A stretch of DNA of 64,000 nucleotides, from assembly GCF_947500045.1 (NCBI RefSeq), contig NZ_CANMQQ010000013.1, positions 62,001 to 126,000 of the forward strand. Reading direction: 5' to 3'. The stretch is from an uncultured Ruegeria sp. Its GTDB lineage: Bacteria; Pseudomonadota; Alphaproteobacteria; Rhodobacterales; Rhodobacteraceae. Each line of letters begins with the position of its first letter. The stretch's first letter is position 1. This document shows, piece after piece, positions 1-8,178 of this stretch. A program made the translations under genes and the position numbers. The notes beneath the pieces were generated by a model that was given only the letters and a program-made list of their open reading frames with translations, did not search any database and had not been told where the DNA came from.

Positions 1-1008
1 ACGCGTAAGCTAATGGGAATCGGTCTCAGCTTCTTTACCGAGATTGTGGGCGCAGGGCCGGTCAAGAACTGTGATATCCTCGGGCTTGGCATGTTCGACA
101 GCTGCGAAATTCGCATCCATCCGACGGGATCGGCGATTGCCCGGCTTGGCACCATCTCGCAGGGACAGGGGCATGCGACGACATTCGCGCAGATCCTTGC
201 GTCTGAGATCGGCTTGCCTGCTGACAGCATTACAATCGAGGAAGGTGATACCGATACGGCGCCCTATGGGCTTGGCACTTATGGATCTCGATCCACCCCG
301 GTGGCAGGTGCCGCCACGGCAATGGCGGGCCGCAAGATCCGAGCCAAGGCGCAGATGATCGCGGCCTATCTGCTCGAGGTTCACGACAATGACGTAGAGT
401 TCGATGTGGACCGGTTCGTAGTCAAAGGCGCGCCAGAGCGGTTCAAGACAATGAAGGAAATCGCCTTTGCCGCCTATAACCAAGCCATTCCCGGGATCGA
501 GCCTGGCCTGGAGGCGGTCAGCTACTATGACCCGCCCAACATGACCTATCCGTTCGGGGCCTATGTGTGTGTCATGGACATCGATGTCGATACCGGTGTC
601 CCGGAAATCCGCCGCTTCTACGCGCTGGATGATTGCGGCACGCGCATCAATCCGATGATCATCGAAGGTCAGGTACATGGCGGCCTGACCGAGGCACTTG
701 CTGTCGCACTGGGACAGGAGATTGCTTATGACGACATGGGAAATGTGAAGACCGGCACGTTGATGGACTTCTTCCTGCCCACAGCATGGGAAGTACCGAA
801 CTACGAGACGGACTACACCGTGACACCTTCCCCGCATCACCCGATTGGCGCTAAGGGCGTGGGCGAAAGCCCGCATGTAGGCGGCGTGCCCTGTTTCTCA
901 AACGCGGTACAGGATGCATTCCGCCCGTTTGGTAACCGTCACACCAATATGCCCCATGACCACTGGCGGATTTGGCGCACTGCCAATGAGCTCGGCTTGC
1001 ACGATTAA
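1..1008 (+). CDS. coxL: Aerobic carbon monoxide dehydrogenase large subunit, C-terminal part (5' end outside window)
   Basis: C-terminal about 335 residues of a molybdopterin-binding large subunit of the xanthine oxidase family. The reading frame is open to base 1, so the gene starts upstream. GTISQGQGHATTF, the GTDTAPYGLGTYGSRST-type stretch and the GAKGVGESPHVGG motif near the end are the cofactor-contacting segments of CoxL. The ending (MPHDHWRIW..LGLHD) resembles form I CoxL as I remember it. The diagnostic active-site loop (AYxCSFR in form I) would lie upstream and cannot be checked. The enzyme would oxidise CO to CO2 at a Mo-Cu centre. The following coxD-E-F-G genes, which mature that centre, support this over another xanthine-oxidase-family hydroxylase. 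Confidence 0.9.
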   Translation, partial: TRKLMGIGLSFFTEIVGAGPVKNCDILGLGMFDSCEIRIHPTGSAIARLGTISQGQGHATTFAQILASEIGLPADSITIEEGDTDTAPYGLGTYGSRSTPVAGAATAMAGRKIRAKAQMIAAYLLEVHDNDVEFDVDRFVVKGAPERFKTMKEIAFAAYNQAIPGIEPGLEAVSYYDPPNMTYPFGAYVCVMDIDVDTGVPEIRRFYALDDCGTRINPMIIEGQVHGGLTEALAVALGQEIAYDDMGNVKTGTLMDFFLPTAWEVPNYETDYTVTPSPHHPIGAKGVGESPHVGGVPCFSNAVQDAFRPFGNRHTNMPHDHWRIWRTANELGLHD

Positions 1009-1016
1009 TTCAGACT

Positions 1017-1041
1017 TGGGCACCCAATGATTGGGTGCCCA
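1017..1041. promoter_or_regulatory. 11-bp perfect inverted repeat between coxL and coxD
   Basis: TGGGCACCCAA (1017-1027) and TTGGGTGCCCA (1031-1041) are exact inverted repeats around a 3-base loop, directly after the coxL stop. No T-run follows, so it is not a typical intrinsic terminator. It could be an mRNA processing or stabilising hairpin separating the structural gene from the maturation genes. It covers the ATG at 1027, which argues that coxD starts at 1060. Confidence 0.55.
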
Positions 1042-1059
1042 GACTGCTGGGAATTGAAT

Positions 1060-1935
1060 ATGACTTGGACTGACCTTCAGACCGCATTGTCAGCGGACGG
1101 CTATGTTGCATCCGACGACCTTGCTGTAGCGTTACATCTTGCGCTTACCCTTGGGCGGCCTTTGCTGCTTGAAGGCGCTGCAGGTGTCGGCAAAACCCAG
1201 CTCGCCGCCAGTCTGGCCGCACAGCGCAAAACCAAGCTGATCCGCCTGCAATGCTACGAAGGGTTGGACGCCGCACAGGCCATTTACGAATGGAACTATC
1301 AACGCCAGCTTTTGACGATCCGCGCCGCGGCAGAAGATGGTGAGACTGGCAAAGCCGTCGAAGATCGTATTTTTTCACGTGATTTCCTGCTCGAACGTCC
1401 ACTGCTGGCCGCCATTACACAAGATGTGCAGCCCGTTTTGTTGATTGATGAAATCGACCGGGCAGACGAAGAATTTGAAGCCTATTTGCTGGAAATCCTG
1501 TCGGAGTTTCAGATCACCATCCCTGAATTGGGGACGGTAACTGCGGTCTCCAAACCCATTGTGATCCTGACGTCCAACGGCACACGTGATCTGTCGGACG
1601 CGCTGCGCCGCAGGTGCCTTTATTCCTATGTCGACTACCCTGACCGTCAGGCCGAGTTGGAGATCCTTAATGCCCGCTGTCCCGGCATCGAAGCTCGGCT
1701 TGGCGCGCAGATCGTTGGTTTCGTTCAGAAACTCCGAGAGGAAGAGCTGGAAAAAGTTCCCGGCATTGCGGAAACGCTCGATTTCGCCGCCGCCCTGATG
1801 GGGCTTGGCATCGCAGACCTGACCTCTGACCCAGCAGCCTTGCAGCACACCCTCAGCACGCTTCTGAAAACGCAATCTGATCGCGCCAGTATCACATCCG
1901 AGGTGGCAGACCGCATCGTAGGTCGCGCCGCATGA
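1060..1935 (+). CDS. coxD: CoxD, MoxR-type AAA+ ATPase for CO dehydrogenase maturation
   Basis: 291-residue MoxR-family AAA+ ATPase. Walker A GAAGVGKT is at about residues 39-46, Walker B LLIDEIDRAD near 130, then sensor 1 ILTSNGTRDLS and the arginine-rich DALRRRC segment. In Oligotropha, CoxD works with the von Willebrand protein CoxE to insert sulfur and copper into the [CuSMoO2] site of apo-CODH. The start at 1060 is chosen because the upstream ATG at 1027 lies inside a hairpin; a GGGA element precedes 1060. The gene ends with a 4-base ATGA overlap with coxE, indicating translational coupling. Confidence 0.9.
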   Translation: MTWTDLQTALSADGYVASDDLAVALHLALTLGRPLLLEGAAGVGKTQLAASLAAQRKTKLIRLQCYEGLDAAQAIYEWNYQRQLLTIRAAAEDGETGKAVEDRIFSRDFLLERPLLAAITQDVQPVLLIDEIDRADEEFEAYLLEILSEFQITIPELGTVTAVSKPIVILTSNGTRDLSDALRRRCLYSYVDYPDRQAELEILNARCPGIEARLGAQIVGFVQKLREEELEKVPGIAETLDFAAALMGLGIADLTSDPAALQHTLSTLLKTQSDRASITSEVADRIVGRAA

Positions 1936-3113
1936 GCAGGGTGACAAAATTCGCTGCGCGCGATCCTGGTGCTGCAGCGCGGGTCGCGGGTTTCATGGCG
2001 CATCTGCGCAACAACGGGCTGCGTTTGGGGGTGTCCGAGACCGACTTGGCCTTGGCCGCCCTTTGCGAAGTCAACGCGAGTCATCCCGATGAAAGCCGCC
2101 AAGCCCTTCGGGCTGTCTGCACCGGGTGTAAAGAAGAAGCCGCGCATTTCGATTCCCTGTTTGACAGCTACTGGATGGATATGGGTCGCGTGAAGCAGAA
2201 GATCGTTCAAAGTTCTCCCAGCAAAGGTGACGACAACGTTCATTCCTCACGCGATGCGCGCGGCGAAGATACCGGCAGCGCGGGGTCTGTCAATACGCCC
2301 GATGGTGTTGATGGAGAGGCGGAAAGCGAGGGCGAAGGGCGATTGATTGCAACGGAGGTGCGCAATCTGATGCGTACAGACCTGCGCGATCTGGCTCGCC
2401 CTAAAGATATCTCAGAGGCCGAAGAAGTGGCGCGCCGCTTGGGTGCTGCGTTGCGAGATCGGCGCTCGCGGCGGCGGATCGCTGCACGCAAAGGCGATCG
2501 CCTGCATTTCCGCAAAACGATCCGGGCAAGCCTTGCGACCGGGGGCGAGCCTGTCCGCTTGATACGTAAACAACGCCCTGACCGCGCACGAAAAATCGTC
2601 GCGCTTTGTGATGTTTCGGGGTCTATGACTGTTTATGCGCAGGTGTTTTTGGCATTCCTTACGGGGCTCATGCGTTCTGATGTGACGGCTGACGCCTATT
2701 TGTTTCACACACGTTTGGTGCGGATTACCGAGGCTTTGCGCGACAAAGACACCATGCGCGCCATCGGGCGAATGTCTTTGATGGCCGATGGCTTTGGCGG
2801 CGGATCGGAAATTGGCCCGTCAATCGCTGTTTTCGCCAATACATATGCCAAACGTTTTGTGGATGCGCGCAGCGTCGTGCTGATCTTGTCAGATGGGTAT
2901 GACACTGCCCCACCAGCCGTGCTGGATGCAGGACTGGGCAATCTGAAAAAGCGCGGCTGTAAGATCATCTGGCTCAACCCGTTGAAAGGTTGGCGCGACT
3001 ATGCGCCTGTCGCAGAGGGCATGGCCGCCGCCTTGCCTCATCTGGATATCTTTTCTGCGGCCAATACGCTTGCGGATTTGGCCGCTCTTGAGCGCGAGGT
3101 TATGACGCTATGA
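1932..3113 (+). CDS. coxE: CoxE, von Willebrand factor A domain protein
   Basis: 393-residue CoxE-family protein. The N-terminal half is helical with an acidic low-complexity linker around residues 110-140. The C-terminal VWA domain has a MIDAS motif, DVSGS, at residues 227-231 and downstream GGGSEIG and LILSDGYD metal-site elements. CoxE is the VWA partner of the CoxD ATPase in CODH active-site maturation; MoxR/VWA pairs act as metal-insertion chaperones. It overlaps coxD upstream and coxF downstream (ATGA at 3110), as in classical cox operons. Confidence 0.9.
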   Translation: MSRVTKFAARDPGAAARVAGFMAHLRNNGLRLGVSETDLALAALCEVNASHPDESRQALRAVCTGCKEEAAHFDSLFDSYWMDMGRVKQKIVQSSPSKGDDNVHSSRDARGEDTGSAGSVNTPDGVDGEAESEGEGRLIATEVRNLMRTDLRDLARPKDISEAEEVARRLGAALRDRRSRRRIAARKGDRLHFRKTIRASLATGGEPVRLIRKQRPDRARKIVALCDVSGSMTVYAQVFLAFLTGLMRSDVTADAYLFHTRLVRITEALRDKDTMRAIGRMSLMADGFGGGSEIGPSIAVFANTYAKRFVDARSVVLILSDGYDTAPPAVLDAGLGNLKKRGCKIIWLNPLKGWRDYAPVAEGMAAALPHLDIFSAANTLADLAALEREVMTL

Positions 3114-3898
3114 CCCCAGCTGAGTTTATGTCAGAAGAATTGGCCGACATCGCAAATGACATGCGCACCAAAGACCAGCCCTTCGCTTTTGCTACCATCG
3201 TGCGCACTGCTGGTGCGACGGCGGCAAAGCCCGGCGCAAAGGCTTTGCTCGGCGCCGATGGCACGATTCTACATGGCTGGCTGGGTGGTGGGTGCATGCG
3301 TGGCGCGGTGAAGAAAGCTGCGCTTGAGGCCTTTGCCAGTGGCCAACCCCAGCTTGTCTCTGTCGCGCCAGAAGAGCTTTTGACCCGGATGGGTGTCAGC
3401 GCAGGCGAAGAAGTGGAAGGCACGCGGTTTGCACGCAATGGCTGCCCTTCGAAAGGCAGCGTCGATATCTTCATTGAACCCTGTTTGCCTGTGCCACAGT
3501 TGGTGGTGCTTGGCGCGTCACCTGTGGCACAGACATTGGCTGCGTTGGCTCCGCAATTTCATTGGGCCGTTGTGCGGGATGTGCCAAAGGGCGGCGCAAC
3601 CCCGGTTCACCAGCAGCCAGTCATCGTCATCGCCACGCAAGGCCACGGCGACATCGACGCATTGATGGCCTCATTACAAATACCTGCGAAACATGTGGCC
3701 TTTGTCGGCAGCAAACGCAAATTCGCAACGCTTGCTGAACGATTGATTGATAATGGTCTTGATGCAGACCGTGTCAATGCTATCAACGCACCAGCGGGTC
3801 TTGACCTGGGCGCGATCACGCCCGAAGAAATTGCCCTGTCCATCCTTGCGGATTTAATTCACCTCCGGCGTGCGCAAGTCGGCGAAACCCATGCCTGA
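3110..3898 (+). CDS. coxF: CoxF, XdhC/CoxI-family molybdoenzyme maturation protein
   Basis: 262-residue XdhC-family protein. The N-terminal XdhC_CoxI domain contains IVRTAGATAAKPGAK and the GWLGGGCMRGAV motif with its conserved cysteine near residue 63. The C-terminal Rossmann-like half begins LVVLGASPVAQTLAAL and contains AFVGSKRK. XdhC-type proteins bind and help sulfurate or insert the molybdenum cofactor into xanthine-oxidase-family enzymes. Its place after coxE matches CoxF of the cox operon. The next frame begins inside its last codons (ATG at 3891). CoxI is an alternative name for the same superfamily. Confidence 0.85.
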   Translation: MTPAEFMSEELADIANDMRTKDQPFAFATIVRTAGATAAKPGAKALLGADGTILHGWLGGGCMRGAVKKAALEAFASGQPQLVSVAPEELLTRMGVSAGEEVEGTRFARNGCPSKGSVDIFIEPCLPVPQLVVLGASPVAQTLAALAPQFHWAVVRDVPKGGATPVHQQPVIVIATQGHGDIDALMASLQIPAKHVAFVGSKRKFATLAERLIDNGLDADRVNAINAPAGLDLGAITPEEIALSILADLIHLRRAQVGETHA

Positions 3899-4328
3899 GG
3901 TGTCTGCTATCATTCTGGCGGCTGAACAGTCGCAGCGCATGGGCGCGTCCAACAAGGTACTGTTGGACGTCGAAGGCGTTGCCATGATCCGGCAGTTGGT
4001 GAACCAATACCGAACCACGATTGATGGTAACATTATCGTCGCGGCGGAACATGACACAGACAAGGTTCAGGCTTCAACTGAGAGCACAGATACCCGCTGC
4101 GTTCTTAATCCCGATCACGCAAATGGGCAGCTAACCTCTGTCGCGAGCGGGCTTGCACCTGCGCTGCGCGCACGGCTCATGGTTGAACCCCCAGAGCGGC
4201 CCGGCTGTATGCGTATTACCCGCGATCACCCAGAGCTGGTGTGCCGTCATCCGCAGCCTTCAGCGGGCTTCTCCACGGATGTTGATACGCTGCCGACTAC
4301 GCCTCAGATAAAGGACGCCGTCACATGA
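3891..4328 (+). pseudogene. Shortened MocA-like molybdenum cofactor cytidylyltransferase, probably decayed
   Basis: 145 residues read from ATG 3891, against about 190-200 for the family. The N-terminus resembles a MocA/NTP_transf_3 nucleotidyltransferase (AIILAAEQSQRMGASNKVLL), but the glycine of the nucleotide-binding LAAG motif is Glu. The first half continues normally to NGQLTSVASGLAPAL. The central segment with the metal-binding GDMP motif is then missing, and only a tail resembling the terminal DVDT element remains (GFSTDVDTLPTT). I infer an internal deletion plus drift. MocA would convert Mo-molybdopterin to the cytosine dinucleotide form used by CODH, so another copy should exist elsewhere if CODH is active. 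Confidence 0.6.
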
Positions 4329-4417
4329 GGGCAATTATTAAAATACTTAGCCTGTTGCGCAAGAAACTGGCGCTTACGCCTGAACAGGCCGACCAAATCA
4401 GATTTCCCTGTTGCTAA
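4325..4417 (+). CDS. Possible 30-residue ORF, unrecognised
   Basis: ATG at 4325 overlaps the stop of the mocA-like frame (ATGA) and reads 30 residues (MRAIIKILSLLRKK..FPCC) to TAA at 4415, just before the coxG ribosome-binding site. The overlap suggests translational coupling, but I recognise no family. It may be the remains of a longer gene or a leader for coxG. Confidence 0.2.
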   Translation: MRAIIKILSLLRKKLALTPEQADQIRFPCC

Positions 4418-4431
4418 GAAAAGGACCAACC

Positions 4432-4884
4432 ATGGAACTCTCAGACGAGATCGTAATCAATGCGCCCAAAGACCTAGTTTACGCGGCCATCAATGATCCG
4501 GAGGTGCTCAAACAATGCATCCCCGGCTGCGAAGAGTTGATCAAGCATTCCGATACCGAACTTGAGGCCAAAGTTGTCTTGAAAGTCGGCCCGGTCAAAG
4601 CGCGGTTCAGCGGTGATGTGCAACTGAATACGACAGGTGCACCAGATTCATTTTCATTGACGGGGCAAGGCAACGGCGGGGCCGCTGGCCATGCAAAGGG
4701 CGGCGCGGATGTGACATTAACTGCCGACGGTGACACGACATTTCTGCGCTATGAAGCCAAAGCTGATATTGGTGGAAAACTTGCGCAACTTGGCAGCCGT
4801 CTGATTCAAAGCACAGCCAAGAAACTTGCCGCGAAGTTCTTCAAATCTTTCGCGGACGTCGTGAACGAGGCCTCACTTGCCTAA
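4432..4884 (+). CDS. coxG: CoxG, SRPBCC-fold CO dehydrogenase membrane-recruitment protein
   Basis: 150-residue CoxG-family protein of the SRPBCC (START-like) fold. The N-terminal signature is EIVINAPKDLVYAAINDPEVLKQCIPGCEEL, with VKARFSGDV and GGKLAQLGSRLI further on. CoxG recruits CODH to the cytoplasmic membrane and has been linked to quinone binding. This copy ends after the SRPBCC domain and lacks the C-terminal membrane-anchoring extension of long CoxG proteins. Start 4432 follows AAAAGGA at a suitable distance. Confidence 0.88.
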   Translation: MELSDEIVINAPKDLVYAAINDPEVLKQCIPGCEELIKHSDTELEAKVVLKVGPVKARFSGDVQLNTTGAPDSFSLTGQGNGGAAGHAKGGADVTLTADGDTTFLRYEAKADIGGKLAQLGSRLIQSTAKKLAAKFFKSFADVVNEASLA

Positions 4885-5101
4885 TGTCATAACCTGCACA
4901 GACGATCCCAGCAGTATTGTCGCGCATGCTGTGTGTTTGGAGGGGCAATCCAAACGGTTTGCCTCAGTCACGCCTGTCGGGATCGAAGGCGGAGCGGCAC
5001 GTGACCCTACTGAACATCCAGCGCTCCAACAGACGCTTTTGGCGCGCAAAGTCGGTACAATGTGCCTTGAGCTAATCGAAAGCGATTGGCGCCCAGCCTA
5101 G
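4877..5101 (+). CDS. Unrecognised 74-aa ORF after coxG, possibly a gene remnant
   Basis: Opens with TTG inside the last codons of coxG and reads 74 residues to TAG. It contains scattered cysteines (ITCTDD, HAVCLEG, TMCLELI). A loose resemblance to the C-terminal part of a [2Fe-2S] CoxS-type small subunit (pattern HPALQQTL) is visible, but without the paired cysteine motifs needed for a cluster. It could be a decayed fragment or not coding at all. Confidence 0.2.
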   Translation: MPNVITCTDDPSSIVAHAVCLEGQSKRFASVTPVGIEGGAARDPTEHPALQQTLLARKVGTMCLELIESDWRPA

Positions 5102-5284
5102 CCGGTCTGCGTTGACTATGCGCCCAAGGGGGGGGCGCGATGGTACAAATCAGTCAAGCGTTGAGTTATGAAGTTTTTGGTCTGTCGTCGGACATGAACG
5201 ATATTGCAGCCGTCGGGCTGAGACAGGGACAGGATCGCCGCAGGCTAGCTCCGAACCCGGAAGCAGACGATTTAAGTAAGTTCG

Positions 5285-6001
5285 CTACTCCGCTACCGCC
5301 AATTGCAGTGTGCCATCAACTGAGGCCAGGATCGACTTTGGCATCCAAAGGTCGATCGTACGTTCCAATACTTTGTCGCCCGAAAAGAATATGCGCCCTT
5401 CAGTGACTTCGCGCGAAAAGCTGGATCTGCCATATAAAACTGCGCCAAATGATAATTTGGTCGTCTCAATGTACAGGTCTACGTCAAAGGCTGGTACGTC
5501 AATACAGGCCTCGACCATTTTGTTGCGAGGCTCATAGACCAGCCAGTACACCGGAAATGGCCCCTCTTCGTCAGTGAAGTTCATGCGTACTACGACCCGC
5601 CGCGGGGGCAGTTCGTCGACGATGACGGCACTGCGCAAACGCCACATAAGCAGTGATAGATCATAGCTGCAAACAGCCAGTTCCGCCTCGATATGTCGCT
5701 GTGCCCACTCGGCGAGAGCATCCAAAATCGGATTAAGTGCTTTAGCTTTATCAGTGGGCAGATAGTCAACTGTTCCTTTGGCTTTGTCCTCGACTCTCTC
5801 AATCAGATCGAACCGCTCCATCTCGGATAGTCGTTTGGATAATATGGCTGGAGAGATATTGCCAAGCACGCGCTTGATATCGCTGAATTTGGTGTACCCA
5901 CCATAGACCATTTCGGTCAGAATTGGGATTGTCCAGCGGGGTGTCAAAATTTCACAAGCCTTCGAGACCGGGCAGATTAATCCATAGGATTTGGTGGGCA
6001 T
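5285..6001 (-). CDS. HxlR-family winged-helix transcriptional regulator
   Basis: 238 residues. The N-terminal HxlR/MarR-like winged helix (residues about 9-100) starts with CPVSKACEILTPRWTIPIL and contains FSDIKRVLGNISPAILSKRLSEME, the typical recognition region. The C-terminal 130 residues form a sterol-carrier-like extension seen in longer HxlR proteins. HxlR regulators respond to aldehydes, oxidants or small metabolites; the ligand here is unknown. It is transcribed away from a DUF1127 gene, and the shared intergenic region holds an inverted repeat (6052-6094) that may be its operator. AAAGGA precedes the start. Confidence 0.85.
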   Translation of the reverse strand: MPTKSYGLICPVSKACEILTPRWTIPILTEMVYGGYTKFSDIKRVLGNISPAILSKRLSEMERFDLIERVEDKAKGTVDYLPTDKAKALNPILDALAEWAQRHIEAELAVCSYDLSLLMWRLRSAVIVDELPPRRVVVRMNFTDEEGPFPVYWLVYEPRNKMVEACIDVPAFDVDLYIETTKLSFGAVLYGRSSFSREVTEGRIFFSGDKVLERTIDLWMPKSILASVDGTLQLAVAE

Positions 6002-6051
6002 TGTCGCAATCCTTTCCCGCCTTCAGCTTACATCCTGCGTCGAGTTCCGAT

Positions 6052-6094
6052 CCAGTTCAGAAATTGTATCACGGATTGAATTGTACTGAACTGG
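6052..6094. promoter_or_regulatory. Long-spaced inverted repeat in the HxlR / DUF1127 divergent region
   Basis: CCAGTTCAG (6052-6060) and CTGAACTGG (6086-6094) are exact 9-base inverted repeats whose centres are 34 bases apart, about three helical turns. Two near-copies of AATTGTA lie between them. This fits an operator for a dimeric winged-helix regulator, plausibly the adjacent HxlR protein. Function is inferred from position only. Confidence 0.4.
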
Positions 6095-6152
6095 CCTAAG
6101 ACTGTTGGGGTGCGCCATGCTTTCTCCGAAACGAGCAGGAGGACGAAGGCTG

Positions 6153-6407
6153 ATGACCGACATCCCAAATTCATCCGCACAGACCCGTAGCGGTCTGTTC
6201 TGGGTAAGTAGGTTGTGGCGAAGCTTGCAAGCCCGCCATGCTGAACGGACCCTGCACCGGAAGCTGAATGAAGCACTGTGCGAACTTAACGCCCCCCAGT
6301 TACGAGACATCGGATTTGATAGGGGTGAGTTTACAAATACCGGGAACTACAAAACTAGTTCGGAACATCCACGTGATCGCGCGACAATAATCGAAATGAC
6401 ATTTTGA
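6153..6407 (+). CDS. DUF1127 small protein
   Basis: 84 residues from ATG 6153, which sits 10 bases after a strong AGGAGG; an in-frame ATG at 6105 has no such site. The C-terminal half carries the DUF1127 pattern: a basic helix (RTLHRKLNEALCELN) followed by APQLRDIGFDRGEF. DUF1127 proteins are small, common in Rhizobiales and Rhodobacterales, and some bind RNA or affect phosphate and carbon metabolism. Nothing here fixes a role. Confidence 0.7.
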   Translation: MTDIPNSSAQTRSGLFWVSRLWRSLQARHAERTLHRKLNEALCELNAPQLRDIGFDRGEFTNTGNYKTSSEHPRDRATIIEMTF

Positions 6408-6446
6408 GATTGGCCAAGATCTGCCAAGCATCAAGGAACGAAGCTT

Positions 6447-6460
6447 TGAGTTGCAACTCA
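6447..6460. promoter_or_regulatory. 14-bp perfect palindrome in the 6408-6745 intergenic region
   Basis: TGAGTTGCAACTCA is a perfect palindrome. The surrounding 338-base stretch has no convincing gene; its other notable element is the terminator at 6616-6648. It could be a regulator site or chance. Confidence 0.25.
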
Positions 6461-6615
6461 TAGCGTATCATGTGCCGAAAGCCCGTTTAGTTACGCTGCG
6501 TCGGCCTCTATCTGGTCGCTGATCGTGCATATGCGGTGATCGGCCGGTTCGGTTGCGGGCGTTCGCGTTCGGCTCACGATATGACAAGTCCGAGTCCTTT
6601 GTGAGCGACAAAGCT

Positions 6616-6648
6616 AAAAAATTGAGCGCGCCGGATTGGACGCGCTCA
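6616..6648 (-). terminator. Rho-independent terminator of the BMP-family gene
   Basis: On the minus strand, an 8-bp G+C-rich stem (TGAGCGCG / CGCGCTCA, 6623-6648) with a 10-base loop is followed by a T6 run (6616-6621). It lies about 100 bases downstream of the stop of the substrate-binding-protein gene. No T-run follows in the plus direction. Confidence 0.6.
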
Positions 6649-6745
6649 CCTAGCGGTTACGACACTCTCCTTTCTTGAAGCGTGGAGAAGCTTGCCTCGT
6701 AAGAAGTTCAGCAACGCACCTATTTATCTAAGACCGCAACTTTCA

Positions 6746-7840
6746 TCAGGTTGGCAGCTCACCGTCGACACCTTGAACAAACCAATTCATCTCATGTACC
6801 TGCTTGTCGGTCAGTGCTTCGCCTTCATCGATAACCATCTCGCCATTTGCGTTGGTGATGGGACCAGCAAACGGGTTCAGTGTTCCATCTTTCAGCGCTT
6901 GTTCGACTTTGGTTGCGGCTGCTTTTACGTCATCTGATAGCGTGTCGTTGTAGGGTGCCATCATGAGGAGGCCCCCACTTATGCCATCCCAAGTGTGATC
7001 GGTTTCCCACGTGCCGTCCAAGACATCTTGCACTCGGCGTATGTAGTATGGCCCCCAATTGTTCACGATACCCGTAAGGTGCGCCTTTTGAGCGAATTGT
7101 GACATGTCCGCATCCTGTCCGAAGCAGAATACACCTGCCTCCTCGGCTCTCTGGCAGGGGGCCGGGCTGTTTGTGTGTTGAGTTATAAAGTCAGCGCCCT
7201 GGTCGAGCAAAACCTGTGCGGCGTCTGCTTCCAGTGCCGGGTTGTACCAAGTATTGACCCAGACAACTTTCACCTCGACATCCGGGTTTACCTTTTGTGC
7301 CGCCAGCGTGAAGGCATTTATTCCCATGATGACTTCAGGGATTGGGAAAGAAGCAACATAGCCTACGGTATTCGTCTCGGTCATCATTCCGGCGATGGTT
7401 CCAAAGACAACCCGACCTTCGTGGAAACGTGCGTTGTACACGCTGACATTGGGCGCGGTCTTGAAGCCAGTGTTGTTTTCGAAATGAACATTCGGAAACT
7501 TTTCTGCGACTTGCAGGGTTGGTTCCATAAAGCCAAATGAAGCCGTAAAAATCAGCTCATGGCCGGTCAAAGCAAGCTGAGTGATGACCCGGGTGGCATC
7601 AGGGCCCTCAGGTACACTTTCAACAAATGTCGTTTCGATCTGATCGCCAAAATGTGCAATGACGTCTTGTCGCCCGACCTCATGTCGATGGGACCAGCCG
7701 TTGTCGCCAATCGGGCTTGGATAAACAAACCCGACTTTCAGCTTTTCTTCAGCAAAAATTGGTCCTGACCCCAACATCATTGAAGCTGCGACGAAAATCC
7801 CACCTGCAACTAGCCTATTGAACTTGATCCTGCTTTCCAT
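6746..7840 (-). CDS. BMP-family (PnrA-like) ABC transporter substrate-binding protein
   Basis: 364 residues. A signal peptide (VAGGIFVAASMMLGSGPIFA) precedes a periplasmic binding domain of the Bmp/PnrA/Med family: KVGFVYPSPIGDNGWSHRHEVG, FVESVPEG, IFTASFGFM, GVFCFGQDADMSQF, IVNNWGPYY. BMP proteins usually bind purine nucleosides or related nucleobases. No permease or ATPase gene is present in the window, so it is an orphan binding protein. The nearby amidohydrolase and deaminase genes suggest a modified nucleoside or nucleobase ligand (inference). Start 7840 is preceded by AGGGAGGA. An intrinsic terminator lies downstream. Confidence 0.85.
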   Translation of the reverse strand: MESRIKFNRLVAGGIFVAASMMLGSGPIFAEEKLKVGFVYPSPIGDNGWSHRHEVGRQDVIAHFGDQIETTFVESVPEGPDATRVITQLALTGHELIFTASFGFMEPTLQVAEKFPNVHFENNTGFKTAPNVSVYNARFHEGRVVFGTIAGMMTETNTVGYVASFPIPEVIMGINAFTLAAQKVNPDVEVKVVWVNTWYNPALEADAAQVLLDQGADFITQHTNSPAPCQRAEEAGVFCFGQDADMSQFAQKAHLTGIVNNWGPYYIRRVQDVLDGTWETDHTWDGISGGLLMMAPYNDTLSDDVKAAATKVEQALKDGTLNPFAGPITNANGEMVIDEGEALTDKQVHEMNWFVQGVDGELPT

Positions 7841-8178
7841 CGAATATCCTCCCTGTTCACCGACCGGACGCAACGAACCAAGCGTGTTGTGATATCGTTC
7901 TCGCGAATTGCGCCAAGCATCGGGTGACGACATGCATTGCGACGTTGCACGAAGCCTGACACTGTTTCGGCTTCTTGTGCGGATTTGGTGAGGAAAACTA
8001 TTAGTCAAATCCCGATGCATTCAAGCGCATACATTCGCTTATTGCGTGCGCAAATTTAGAACGCCTTGCGGACATTTCCGTATTTAAGGGCATATCAATG
8101 CAATCTTTGGCCTGTGTTTCACAGAAGCACACGGCTTGTAGCCGCCGGGCACATAACCTTTAACGGAGTATTAGTTCG
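7841..8178. other. 338-bp intergenic region upstream of the BMP-family gene
   Basis: No convincing gene. On the minus strand it would be the leader of the binding-protein gene. It contains GAAGCC/GGCTTC arms (about 7950-7975) able to form a small hairpin. I could not match it to a known riboswitch. Confidence 0.3.

Noticed and set aside
10..876. Minus-strand 288-codon frame across coxL
   Set aside because: It lies wholly antisense to a clearly conserved CoxL sequence and has no recognisable domain.
5140..5406. Plus-strand 88-codon frame near the HxlR gene
   Set aside because: It overlaps the HxlR 3' end in antisense, with no ribosome-binding site and no family resemblance.
7841..8178. Possible purine riboswitch ahead of the BMP gene
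   Set aside because: A small hairpin is present, but no conserved purine-riboswitch core could be matched by eye.
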